Source: Actinoallomurus sp045806665 | Lineage (GTDB): Bacteria; Actinomycetota; Actinomycetes; Streptosporangiales; Streptosporangiaceae | Reading direction: 5' to 3' | NCBI GenBank assembly: GCA_045806665.1 | Contig: JBJMIW010000111.1 | Span: forward strand, 1-16,277 | DNA length: 16,277 nt | In this document: positions 6,584 through 13,516 of the stretch, piece by piece | Numbering within the stretch: the first letter of the stretch is position 1 | Layout of the letters: each line of letters begins with the position of its first letter | The notes under the pieces: model-generated | Seen by the model: only the letters and a program-made list of their open reading frames with translations | Databases searched by the model: none | What the model was told of the DNA's origin: nothing | Program-made: the position numbers and the translations under genes

Positions 6584-7861
6584 ATGGGCACTGAGGAGCT
6601 GCTGGCGTTCGACCGGGAGCACATCTGGCACCCGTACGCCCCGATCCCCGCGACGACGCCCGTGCATCCCGTCGTCGCGGCCAAGGGCGTTCGCCTGACC
6701 CTCGCCGACGGTCGGGAACTGATCGACGGGATGTCGTCGTGGTGGGCGGCGATCCACGGTTACGCCCACCCCGTCCTGGACGCGGCCCTCACCCGGCAGC
6801 TCGACGGCATGGCCCACGTGATGTTCGGCGGCCTCACCCATCCTCCGGCCGTACGCCTCGCGGAGCTGCTGATCGCCTGCACGCCGGAGCCGATCACGAA
6901 GGTCTTCTTCGCCGACTCCGGATCGGTCTCGGTCGAGGTCGCGATCAAGATGGCGCTGCAGTACTGGCGGTCACGGGGCCGGACGGACAAGACCCGCCTG
7001 TGCACCGTACGCGGCGGGTACCACGGCGACACGTTCGGCGCGATGGCGGTATGCGACCCCGTCGGCGGCATGCACCACCTGTTCACGGATCTGCTGCCCG
7101 CCCACGTCTTCGCGCCCATGCCCCCGGCCGCGTACGAGACCGCGTACGCCGCGGAGCTCGAACGTCTCGTCGCCGCGCACGCCCACGAGCTGGCGGCCAT
7201 CATCGTCGAGCCGGTCGTCCAGGGGGCGGGCGGCATGCGGTTCTACGACCCGGCGTACGTCCGGCTGCTGCGCCGGCTGGCCGACGAACACGACGTGCTG
7301 CTGATCCTCGACGAGATCGCCACCGGGTTCGGCCGCACGGGCACCCTGTTCGCCTGCGAACACGCCGGGATCAGCCCGGACATCATGTGCGTGGGGAAGG
7401 CGCTGACCGGTGGCTACCTGACGATGGCCGCCACCCTGTGCACGGACCGGGTCGCCCGCGGCATCAGCGACGGCGAGGCGGGCGTGCTGATGCACGGCCC
7501 GACGTACATGGCGAACCCGCTGGCCTGCGCCGTCGCCACCGCGTCGATCGAGCTGCTGCGGGAGCGCGACTGGCGGGCCGAGGTCGCGGGGATCGAGAAG
7601 CTGCTGGCCGCCGGCCTCGAACCGGCCCGTGCGCTGCCCGGCGTGGCCGACGTCCGCGTGCTCGGCGCGATCGGCGTGATCGAGCTGACCGACCCCGTCG
7701 ACATCGCGACCGTCCAGGACACCGTGATCGAGCACGGCGTGTGGCTGCGGCCGTTCCGCAATCTGATCTACACGATGCCGCCGTACGTCTGCGCCCCCGA
7801 GGACGTCGATCGGATCACTCGGGCCATGCTCGCGGGAGCCGGCATGGTCACGCGCCGCTGA
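6584..7861 (+). CDS. bioA: Adenosylmethionine-8-amino-7-oxononanoate aminotransferase
   Basis: PLP-dependent class III aminotransferase of 425 residues that makes 7,8-diaminononanoate from KAPA in biotin synthesis, normally with S-adenosylmethionine as amino donor. BioA-specific signatures are HIWHPYAP near residues 13-20, GMSSWWAAIHGY, ADSGSVSVEVAIKMALQYW (the SGS/EVA block that separates BioA from other class III enzymes), YHGDTFGAMAVCDP, the LDEIATGFGRTG cofactor-binding segment, and the Schiff-base lysine K272 in VGKALTGG. Length matches the family. The ATG at 6584 gives the HxWHPY N-terminus typical of BioA. The frame is open much further upstream, but that part overlaps cca and the repeat spacer. 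No strong ribosome site is visible. No bioF, bioD or bioB lies nearby, so the gene is isolated here and may be transcribed with cca. Confidence 0.94.
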   Translation: MGTEELLAFDREHIWHPYAPIPATTPVHPVVAAKGVRLTLADGRELIDGMSSWWAAIHGYAHPVLDAALTRQLDGMAHVMFGGLTHPPAVRLAELLIACTPEPITKVFFADSGSVSVEVAIKMALQYWRSRGRTDKTRLCTVRGGYHGDTFGAMAVCDPVGGMHHLFTDLLPAHVFAPMPPAAYETAYAAELERLVAAHAHELAAIIVEPVVQGAGGMRFYDPAYVRLLRRLADEHDVLLILDEIATGFGRTGTLFACEHAGISPDIMCVGKALTGGYLTMAATLCTDRVARGISDGEAGVLMHGPTYMANPLACAVATASIELLRERDWRAEVAGIEKLLAAGLEPARALPGVADVRVLGAIGVIELTDPVDIATVQDTVIEHGVWLRPFRNLIYTMPPYVCAPEDVDRITRAMLAGAGMVTRR

Positions 7862-7928
7862 GAAAGGCCCGCGGCGGACACATCTACGGCGAGGTCGTCT
7901 CGGGGGCCGGCGGACGGCAGCTGACGCA

Positions 7929-9221
7929 CTAACTTTGGACGGCGGCGACGCTGGAGGTGTCCCTGGCGGACAGCCAGTACATCAGAGCGGCCAGTGCGTA
8001 CCCGAAGCCGATGAGGGCCAGCAGGGCGTACGACTTGCCGTCGGCGGGGAGCAGGGCGGCCGCGACGGCGAAGCCGGCCACGAACAGGCCGTTGAAGATC
8101 ATGTCGTAGAAGGAGAACACCCGGCCGCGGTAAGCGTCGTCGACGGACGTCTGCACGATCGTGTCCACGCAGAGCTTCACGCCCTGGGAGACCAGCCCGA
8201 GCACGAAGGCGCCCAGGATGAACGGCACCGGTGAGAACGGCGCGGCGAGGACCACCTCGGCCACGCCGGCGAACGCCAGTTGGGTCGCGATCCAGGCCTC
8301 CTTGCGGATCCACCCGGTGACGAGCGGGGTGATGACGGCCGCCAGGAAGTATCCGATGCCGGACACGACGAGGACGACGGCGAAGCCGCCCAGACCGGCC
8401 TCCGCGCTGCTCGCGAAGTAGTTCCGGAACAGCAGCACCGTCATGATCGTGGCGATGCCGTAGAGGAAGCGGTGCGCGCCGATCGCGCCGAGCGCCGCCG
8501 CGGCCGACCGCCGCTCCCACACGTGCCGGGCACCCTCGATCAGGCCGTGCAGGACCTGTCCGAGCGCCTCGCGGGTGTCGGCCCGCGCTTCGCTCCGATC
8601 CGGGCCGAGCCGGTCGCGGTCCATGCGCGTGGCGACGAGCGCGGTCGCGACGTACAGGATCGCGGAGGCGAAGAGGACGCCGGCGGTGCCGGAGTGACCC
8701 GCGCCGAACAGGACCCGCAGGACGTACCCCATCCCGGCGCCGGCGAAGGTCATCATCGTCCCGGAGGTGACCGACACGGCGTTCGCGGTGATCAGCTCCG
8801 GAGCCCCGACGACGCGGGGCAGCGCCGCCGACAGCGCGGAGAGGAAGAACCGGTTGACGGCGAACACGATCAACGCGGTGAGGAAGAAGAGGATGCCGTC
8901 CTCGCCACGCATCAGCAGCAGCGCGGTGACGGCCACGGCGACGGCGCGGATGAGCGGGGCGTACAGGAGAATCTGACGGCGCCGCCACCGGTCGATGAAG
9001 ACCCCGGCGAACGGGCCGAGCACGGAGTACGGCAGCAGGAGCACGGCGGCCGTCGCGGCGGCCTCCGCGGCGGTGGCCTGCTGCTCGGGGGAGAACAGGA
9101 CGTAGCCCGCGAGTCCGACCTGGAACACGCCGTCGGAGAGGGCCGAGACGATGCGCGTCGCGAACAGACGGCGGAAGTCCTGACCCCGGATGACCAGACG
9201 CAGGTCGGCGGCGTAGGACAC
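7929..9221 (-). CDS. MFS transporter (probable drug/metabolite exporter)
   Basis: Major facilitator protein of 430 residues with about 12 hydrophobic segments. The N-terminal RGQDFRRLFATRIVSALSDGVFQ and the cytoplasmic DRWRRRQILL loop after the second helix are typical of the EntS-like/transmembrane-effector branch. A charged central loop (MDRDRLGPDRSEARADTREA) splits the two halves, and SVDDAYRGRVFSFYD matches the later conserved helix start. The substrate is unknown. The frame is open to 9341, but the first 40 codons of that version would cross a large hairpin (9241-9279). The GTG at 9221-9219 gives a normal N-terminus and follows a TACGCT box by six bases, so a leaderless start there is preferred. 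It is convergent with bioA (67-base gap) and lies just past the ABC operon terminators. Confidence 0.85.
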   Translation of the reverse strand: MSYAADLRLVIRGQDFRRLFATRIVSALSDGVFQVGLAGYVLFSPEQQATAAEAAATAAVLLLPYSVLGPFAGVFIDRWRRRQILLYAPLIRAVAVAVTALLLMRGEDGILFFLTALIVFAVNRFFLSALSAALPRVVGAPELITANAVSVTSGTMMTFAGAGMGYVLRVLFGAGHSGTAGVLFASAILYVATALVATRMDRDRLGPDRSEARADTREALGQVLHGLIEGARHVWERRSAAAALGAIGAHRFLYGIATIMTVLLFRNYFASSAEAGLGGFAVVLVVSGIGYFLAAVITPLVTGWIRKEAWIATQLAFAGVAEVVLAAPFSPVPFILGAFVLGLVSQGVKLCVDTIVQTSVDDAYRGRVFSFYDMIFNGLFVAGFAVAAALLPADGKSYALLALIGFGYALAALMYWLSARDTSSVAAVQS

Positions 9222-9227
9222 CGCCCA

Positions 9228-9233
9228 AGCGTA
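9228..9233 (-). promoter_or_regulatory. Candidate -10 box of the MFS gene (leaderless)
   Basis: TACGCT on the minus strand, fitting TAnnnT, ends six bases before the GTG start, the same geometry as at the NUDIX gene. No good -35 is found; that position would fall inside the adjacent terminator hairpin. Confidence 0.45.
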
Positions 9234-9240
9234 GAACAGC

Positions 9241-9279
9241 CGAACGGCCGGCCGCCCCGAGGGGACGACCGGCCGTTCG
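9241..9279 (-). terminator. Large GC-rich hairpin ending the ABC operon
   Basis: CGAACGGCCGG (9241-9251) pairs perfectly with CCGGCCGTTCG (9269-9279). Inner pairs add two and three base pairs around single mismatches, with a three-base loop. It follows the last ABC gene on the minus strand. There is no long U tract, as is common for actinobacterial terminators. Confidence 0.65.
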
Positions 9280-9310
9280 TGACCGCTTCCGCGAGCCGTC
9301 AGTGAGCCTT

Positions 9311-9328
9311 TGCGGGGACGACCCCGCA
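9311..9328 (-). terminator. First of two tandem hairpins after the ABC operon
   Basis: TGCGGGG (9311-9317), four-base loop, CCCCGCA (9322-9328): a perfect 7-bp stem 16 bases beyond the permease stop codon. Together with the hairpin at 9241-9279 it forms a tandem terminator arrangement, though it has no U tract of its own. Confidence 0.5.
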
Positions 9329-9344
9329 GACTCCCCGACAAGAG

Positions 9345-10295
9345 TCAGTCGACGCGGACGCGCGGGTCGAGGAAGGAGTACCCGATGTCCACGATCAGGT
9401 TCGCGACGACGACGAACAGCGCCGTCAGCAGCGTCACGCCCAGGATCACCGGGGTGTCGCCCTGGACGATGGAGTTGTAGACGAGCTGGCCGATGCCCTG
9501 CAGACCGAAGACCTTCTCGGTGACGATCGTCGAGCCGATCAGGGCGCCCAGGTCGACGCCGAACTGGGTGACGACCGGCGTCAGCGCCGCCCGCAGGCCG
9601 TGGCGGTAGATGACCCGCCGCTCGGACAGGCCCTTGGCCCGCGCGGTGCGGATGTAGTCCTCACCGAGGACGTCCATCATCGACCCGCGGGTGAGCCGCG
9701 TGTACGTCGCGACGATCAGGAACGCCAGGGCGATCCACGGGAGGATCATCCGCTGCAGGAAGAGCCCCGGGTCGTCGAACGGCGAGACGTACTGTCCCGT
9801 CTGGAAGAAGTTCAGCCCGATCTCGTGGATGAACAGGAACGGCATCAGCAGCGCCATCAGGAACGGAGGGATCGACAGCCCGAGCAGGACGAACACCGTC
9901 GAGGTGCGGTCCAGCAGGCTGCGGGCCTTCGTGGCGCTGAGCACACCGGTCGTGATGCCGCCGACGAACCACAGGACCGCCGCGCCGCCGACCAGCCAGA
10001 GGGTGGCCGGCAGCCGGTCCGCGATGATCGACGACACCTTCGCCTGGGTGACGAAGGAGTAGCCCAGGTCACCGGTGAAGGTGTTCTTCAGGAAGTTCCA
10101 GTACTGCACCAGGAACGGCCTGTCCAGCCCGAGGTTGTGCCGGATCATGGCGACCGTCGCGGCGGACGCCCGCGGACCGGCGATGATCTTCTCCACCGGG
10201 GTCGGGGAGATGTGCAGCAGGCAGAAGACGGTGGTCGTCACCAGCCACAGGACGAGGATCCCGAACAGTATCCGCCGGATGATGAATCGAAACAT
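9345..10295 (-). CDS. Peptide ABC transporter permease, DppB/OppB type
   Basis: Inner-membrane subunit of 316 residues of an oligo- or dipeptide importer. A first helix starts at residue 9, followed by a periplasmic-side segment with the family pattern RHNLGLDRPFLVQYWNFL (about 51-68) and GDLGYSF, then five more hydrophobic helices. The cytoplasmic EAA loop, which docks on the ATPases, is at about 212-235 (EDYIRTARAKGLSERRVIYRHGLR). The C-terminus LDPRVRVD is typical of DppB. The ATG (10295-10293) lies nine bases after the stop of the other permease gene, and that TAG stop is part of the AGGA ribosome site, so the two are tightly coupled. It is the last gene of the operon and is followed by two hairpins. 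The substrate cannot be inferred beyond peptide-like solutes; nickel or sugar transport by this family is less likely but not excluded. Confidence 0.93.
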   Translation of the reverse strand: MFRFIIRRILFGILVLWLVTTTVFCLLHISPTPVEKIIAGPRASAATVAMIRHNLGLDRPFLVQYWNFLKNTFTGDLGYSFVTQAKVSSIIADRLPATLWLVGGAAVLWFVGGITTGVLSATKARSLLDRTSTVFVLLGLSIPPFLMALLMPFLFIHEIGLNFFQTGQYVSPFDDPGLFLQRMILPWIALAFLIVATYTRLTRGSMMDVLGEDYIRTARAKGLSERRVIYRHGLRAALTPVVTQFGVDLGALIGSTIVTEKVFGLQGIGQLVYNSIVQGDTPVILGVTLLTALFVVVANLIVDIGYSFLDPRVRVD

Positions 10296-10304
10296 CGTCA
10301 GGTC

Positions 10305-11267
10305 CTACTTTCGGGTGATGAGACGCTCGCTGCGCGGATCGAACGCATCGCGGATGCCGTCGCCGAGCAGGTTGAACGCCAGGGTCGTCAGCAGGAGCAG
10401 CCCGCCCGGCACGAACAGGAGCCACAGCGAGCTCCGGTAGTCCGCGTCGTTCAGCATGCTCCCCCAGCTGGGCATCGGCGGCTGGATGCCGACCCCGAGG
10501 AAGGACAGCGTCGCCTCGAACACGATCGACGTCGGCACGAGCAGCGAGGCGAGCACCGTGACCGGCGCGACGAGGTTCGGGACGATGTCGACGAACATGA
10601 TCCGGAGCTTGCCGGCACCGAGCGACCGGGCCGCCTCGATGAACTCCTTCTCCTTCAGCGAGATGACCTGGCCTCGGACGATGCGGGCCATGGCGGCGAA
10701 GGAGAAGAAGGCGATCACGGAGATCGTCACCACCAGGCTGAGCCAGGTGGCGTGCGGCCGGAACGTCGTGGCGATCACGATGGCGACCAGGAGGTACGGG
10801 AAGGACAGCACGACGTCCATGAACCGCGCCAGCACGGCGTCGACCGCGCCGCCGATGTAACCGGCGAGCACGCCGACCACCACGCCGATGATGGTGGCGA
10901 GGATGGTGGCCGCGATCCCGACGAGCAGCGAGATCCGCGCGCCGTACGCGGCCCGGACGAGCACGTCGCGGCCCAGCGGATCGGCGCCGAGCCAGAACTG
11001 ACTGCTCGGCCCCTTCGGCAGCCCCCACGAGTCACGGGCGATGTCGGGGTACTGCGCCCCGTACGGGTGGCCCGTCCAGGAGGCGAACAGCGGCGCGCAG
11101 ATCGCGAACACGACGATGAGGAACAGCACGACCGCGGAGGCGACCGCCATCTTGTCGCTCATCAGCCGCGCCATGGCGAGCCGGAACGGGCTGCGCCCCT
11201 GGATCTGCAGGCCGCTCGGTTCGGCGTCGGCCGGAAGGGCGTCGGCGGCGAGCTCGGTGAGGCTCAT
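10305..11267 (-). CDS. Peptide ABC transporter permease, DppC/OppC type
   Basis: Second membrane subunit, 320 residues, partner of the DppB-type permease. A cytoplasmic N-terminus of about 40 residues precedes the first helix (41-62). The family-typical LGADPLGRDVLVRAAYGARISLLVG lies at about 93-117. The EAA loop for ATPase contact is at about 207-233 (KEFIEAARSLGAGKLRIMFVDIVPN), followed by EATLSFLGVGIQPPMPSWGSML, a DppC/OppC hallmark. The ATG (11267-11265) overlaps the TGA of the upstream ATPase as ATGA. The stop TAG sits within the ribosome site of the next gene. Confidence 0.94.
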   Translation of the reverse strand: MSLTELAADALPADAEPSGLQIQGRSPFRLAMARLMSDKMAVASAVVLFLIVVFAICAPLFASWTGHPYGAQYPDIARDSWGLPKGPSSQFWLGADPLGRDVLVRAAYGARISLLVGIAATILATIIGVVVGVLAGYIGGAVDAVLARFMDVVLSFPYLLVAIVIATTFRPHATWLSLVVTISVIAFFSFAAMARIVRGQVISLKEKEFIEAARSLGAGKLRIMFVDIVPNLVAPVTVLASLLVPTSIVFEATLSFLGVGIQPPMPSWGSMLNDADYRSSLWLLFVPGGLLLLTTLAFNLLGDGIRDAFDPRSERLITRK

Positions 11268-12322
11268 TCGGTCACCCCCAGAGTGGGCTCGGTGGACTCC
11301 TGGGCGATGCCGGCCCGTGCCCTGGCGAGGTGCTCACCGATCTGCACGGGGAAGTGGCACGCGGTCAGATGGTCGGCGACGTCGCCCTCACGCGCGATCA
11401 GGGCCGGCTCCTCGGTGGAGCAGATCGCCTGCGCCTTCGGGCAGCGCGGGTGGAAGCGGCAGGCGGACGGCGGCTTGATCGGCGACGGGACGTCACCGGT
11501 CAGGATGATCCGCTCGCGCTTCTCCGCCTCGTCCGGGTCGGCGACGGAGGCCGCCGACAGCAGGGCGTTGGTGTACGGGTGGCGGGGCCTGGCGTACAGC
11601 TCCTCGCCCTCGGCCGTCTCCGCGACCTTGCCGAGGTACATGACCGCGACCCGGTCGGAGACGTACCGGACGACCGACAGGTCGTGCGCGATGAAGATGT
11701 AGGTCAGCCCGAGCTCGTCCTGCAGGTCCTTCAGCAGGTTGATGACCTGCGCCTGGATCGACACGTCGAGTGCGGAGACCGGCTCGTCGCAGACGATCAG
11801 CTTCGGCCGCAGGGCCAGGGCGCGGGCCACGCCGATGCGCTGGCGCTGACCGCCGGAGAACTCCGCGGGGAACCGGTTGTAGTGCTCGGGGTTGAGACCC
11901 ACGAGCTCCATCAGCTGCTGGACACGCTTCTTGCGATCGGCGCCGTCGGCGAGGCCGTGGATGTCGAACGGGTCGCCGATGATCGAGCCGACCCGGCGGC
12001 GCGGGTTCAGCGAGCCGTACGGGTCCTGGAAGATCATCTGTACGTCACGCCGGAACGCCTTGTCCGGGGTGCGGCCGACCTCCTGGCCCTCGAAGAGGAC
12101 CCGGCCCTTGGTCAGGGGGTAAAGGCCGGTGATGCAGCGGGCCAGCGTGGACTTGCCGCAGCCGCTCTCGCCGACGATCCCGAGGGTCTCGCCGCGGCGT
12201 ACCTCCAGGTCCACACCGTCGACGGCGTGGACCCGCGCCACCTCGTGCTTGAAGATGATCCCCTGCTTGATGGGGAAGTGCTTGTAGGCGTTCTCGACCT
12301 TGACGAGGACGTCTCCACTCAT
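11264..12322 (-). CDS. Peptide ABC transporter ATPase, DppF/OppF type
   Basis: Cytoplasmic nucleotide-binding subunit of 352 residues. Walker A GESGCGKST is at 51-59, Q-loop at Q99, signature FSGGQRQ at 155-161, Walker B LIVCDE with catalytic E180, and H-loop H213. The C-terminal oligopeptide-transporter extension CRFHPRCPKAQAIC (about 287-300) holds three of the cysteines typical of Opp/Dpp ATPases. The insertion HFPIKQGIIFKHEVARVHAVDGV near the N-terminus is characteristic of the F subunit. Start and stop both overlap the neighbouring genes by four bases (ATGA), so the stoichiometry of the operon's ATPases and permeases is probably set by translational coupling. Confidence 0.95.
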   Translation of the reverse strand: MSGDVLVKVENAYKHFPIKQGIIFKHEVARVHAVDGVDLEVRRGETLGIVGESGCGKSTLARCITGLYPLTKGRVLFEGQEVGRTPDKAFRRDVQMIFQDPYGSLNPRRRVGSIIGDPFDIHGLADGADRKKRVQQLMELVGLNPEHYNRFPAEFSGGQRQRIGVARALALRPKLIVCDEPVSALDVSIQAQVINLLKDLQDELGLTYIFIAHDLSVVRYVSDRVAVMYLGKVAETAEGEELYARPRHPYTNALLSAASVADPDEAEKRERIILTGDVPSPIKPPSACRFHPRCPKAQAICSTEEPALIAREGDVADHLTACHFPVQIGEHLARARAGIAQESTEPTLGVTE

Positions 12323-13356
12323 GAGGCCACCTCCGTACGGCCCTCTGCCACGGCGTTCGCGCGCAGTTCCTCGGCCTCAGGGCCGAGGCCGAGCGCCTCC
12401 TCGGGAAGCCAGCAGGCGGAACCGTGGCCCGCGGCCACCTCCCGCAACGGTGGCTGGTTCACCAGGCACGTGTCCATGACGTACGGGCAACGAGGATGGA
12501 ACGCGCACCCCGACGGCGGGTTGATGAGGCTCGGCGGTTGTCCCGGGATGGGAATGAGCCGGCCACCGCGGCCGCCCGCGCCGCTCGGGATGGACCGGAG
12601 CAGACCTGCGGTGTACGGGTGGTGGGACCGGTAGTACAGCGACCGCCGGTCGGTGTGCTCGACCGGCTTGCCGGCGTACATCACCAGGACGTCGTCGGCC
12701 AGGTCGGCGATGACTCCCAGGTCATGAGTGATCATGATGAGTGCGGTGTCGAACTCGCGCTGCAGGCGCAGCATGAGGTCCAGGATCTGGGCCTGTACGG
12801 TCGCGTCGAGTGCGGTCGTCGGCTCGTCGGCGATGATCAGCTTGGGGTTCAGTGCGAGCGCCATTGCGATCATGGCGCGCTGGCGCATACCGCCGGAGAA
12901 CTGGTGGGGGAAGTCGTCCACCCGCCGGTCCGGCTGCGGAATGCCGACCGTGCCGAGGAGCTCCACCGCGCGCTTGCGTGCGTCGGCCTTGGAGATGTTC
13001 GGCTCATGGGTCCGGATCATCTCGATGATCTGCCAGCCGACCTTGTACAGCGGGTGCAGGCTGGACAGGGGATCCTGGAAGATCATGGAGATCTGCGGGC
13101 CGCGGATCCGGCGAAGTTGGTCGGGGGTCATCGAGAGCAGGTCCTGGCCTTCGAAGAGGGCCTGGCCGCTGACCTTCGCACCCGGTGTGAGACCCATGAG
13201 TGTCTGGGTGCTGACGCTCTTGCCGGAACCGGATTCGCCCACGATGCCGAGCGTCTTGCCACGGTCGATGCTGAAGGTCATTCCGCGAACCGCTTGAACG
13301 ACGCCGTCCGAGGTGTTGAAGGAGACCTTTAGGTCTGTGACCTCGAGAAGGCTCAT
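12319..13356 (-). CDS. Peptide ABC transporter ATPase, DppD/OppD type
   Basis: Cytoplasmic nucleotide-binding subunit of 345 residues that forms the heterodimeric motor with the DppF-type protein. Walker A is GESGSGKSV (40-48), with Val where the partner has Thr. The Q-loop is in MIFQDPLSSLHP, the signature FSGGMRQR at 153-160, Walker B LIIADE with E178, and the H-loop is H211. The C-terminal GCAFHPRCPYVMDTC segment is the D/F-subunit extension. The ATG at 13356-13354 is preceded two bases upstream by a strong GGGGAGG ribosome site. The gene follows the lipoprotein gene after a 160-base gap that holds a stable hairpin, so its expression is likely lower than that of the lipoprotein. It overlaps the next ATPase by ATGA. 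Confidence 0.95.
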   Translation of the reverse strand: MSLLEVTDLKVSFNTSDGVVQAVRGMTFSIDRGKTLGIVGESGSGKSVSTQTLMGLTPGAKVSGQALFEGQDLLSMTPDQLRRIRGPQISMIFQDPLSSLHPLYKVGWQIIEMIRTHEPNISKADARKRAVELLGTVGIPQPDRRVDDFPHQFSGGMRQRAMIAMALALNPKLIIADEPTTALDATVQAQILDLMLRLQREFDTALIMITHDLGVIADLADDVLVMYAGKPVEHTDRRSLYYRSHHPYTAGLLRSIPSGAGGRGGRLIPIPGQPPSLINPPSGCAFHPRCPYVMDTCLVNQPPLREVAAGHGSACWLPEEALGLGPEAEELRANAVAEGRTEVAS

Positions 13357-13438
13357 GTCCTCCCCTTCGAGAACTGTGTGCAGGGGTTACGCGCCAGGGC
13401 GAGTTCCATCGAAGATTACCCAGGGTGAGTGTGTGATA

Positions 13439-13451
13439 GGGACATCGTCCC
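13439..13451 (-). repeat. Small perfect dyad in the lipoprotein-ATPase gap
   Basis: GGGAC, three bases, GTCCC: a perfect 5-bp stem directly downstream (minus strand) of the larger hairpin at 13460-13499. It may add to transcript protection or attenuation. It is weak on its own. Confidence 0.3.
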
Positions 13452-13459
13452 GGCATGAT

Positions 13460-13499
13460 GACGGCCGGGTTCGCCACCTTCGCGGCGCGCCCGGCCGTC
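13460..13499 (-). terminator. Intercistronic hairpin after the lipoprotein gene (attenuator-like)
   Basis: GACGGCCGGG (13460-13469) pairs perfectly with CCCGGCCGTC (13490-13499), and an inner CGCC/GGCG pair shortens the loop. It starts 17 bases beyond the lipoprotein stop codon and is not followed by a U tract. In binding-protein transporter operons such structures often stabilise the upstream lipoprotein mRNA and reduce read-through to the membrane genes. That role is inferred here. Confidence 0.6.
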
Positions 13500-13516
13500 T
13501 CATCGGGGATTGCGTA

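Noticed and set aside
7862..7928. Possible bidirectional terminator between bioA and the MFS gene
   Set aside because: Only weak pairings (CGAG/CTCG, and GGCCC/GGGCC with a long loop) and no U tract on either strand.
9600..11702. 700-codon plus-strand frame
   Set aside because: Antisense to two permeases and an ATPase with full motif sets; shadow composition.
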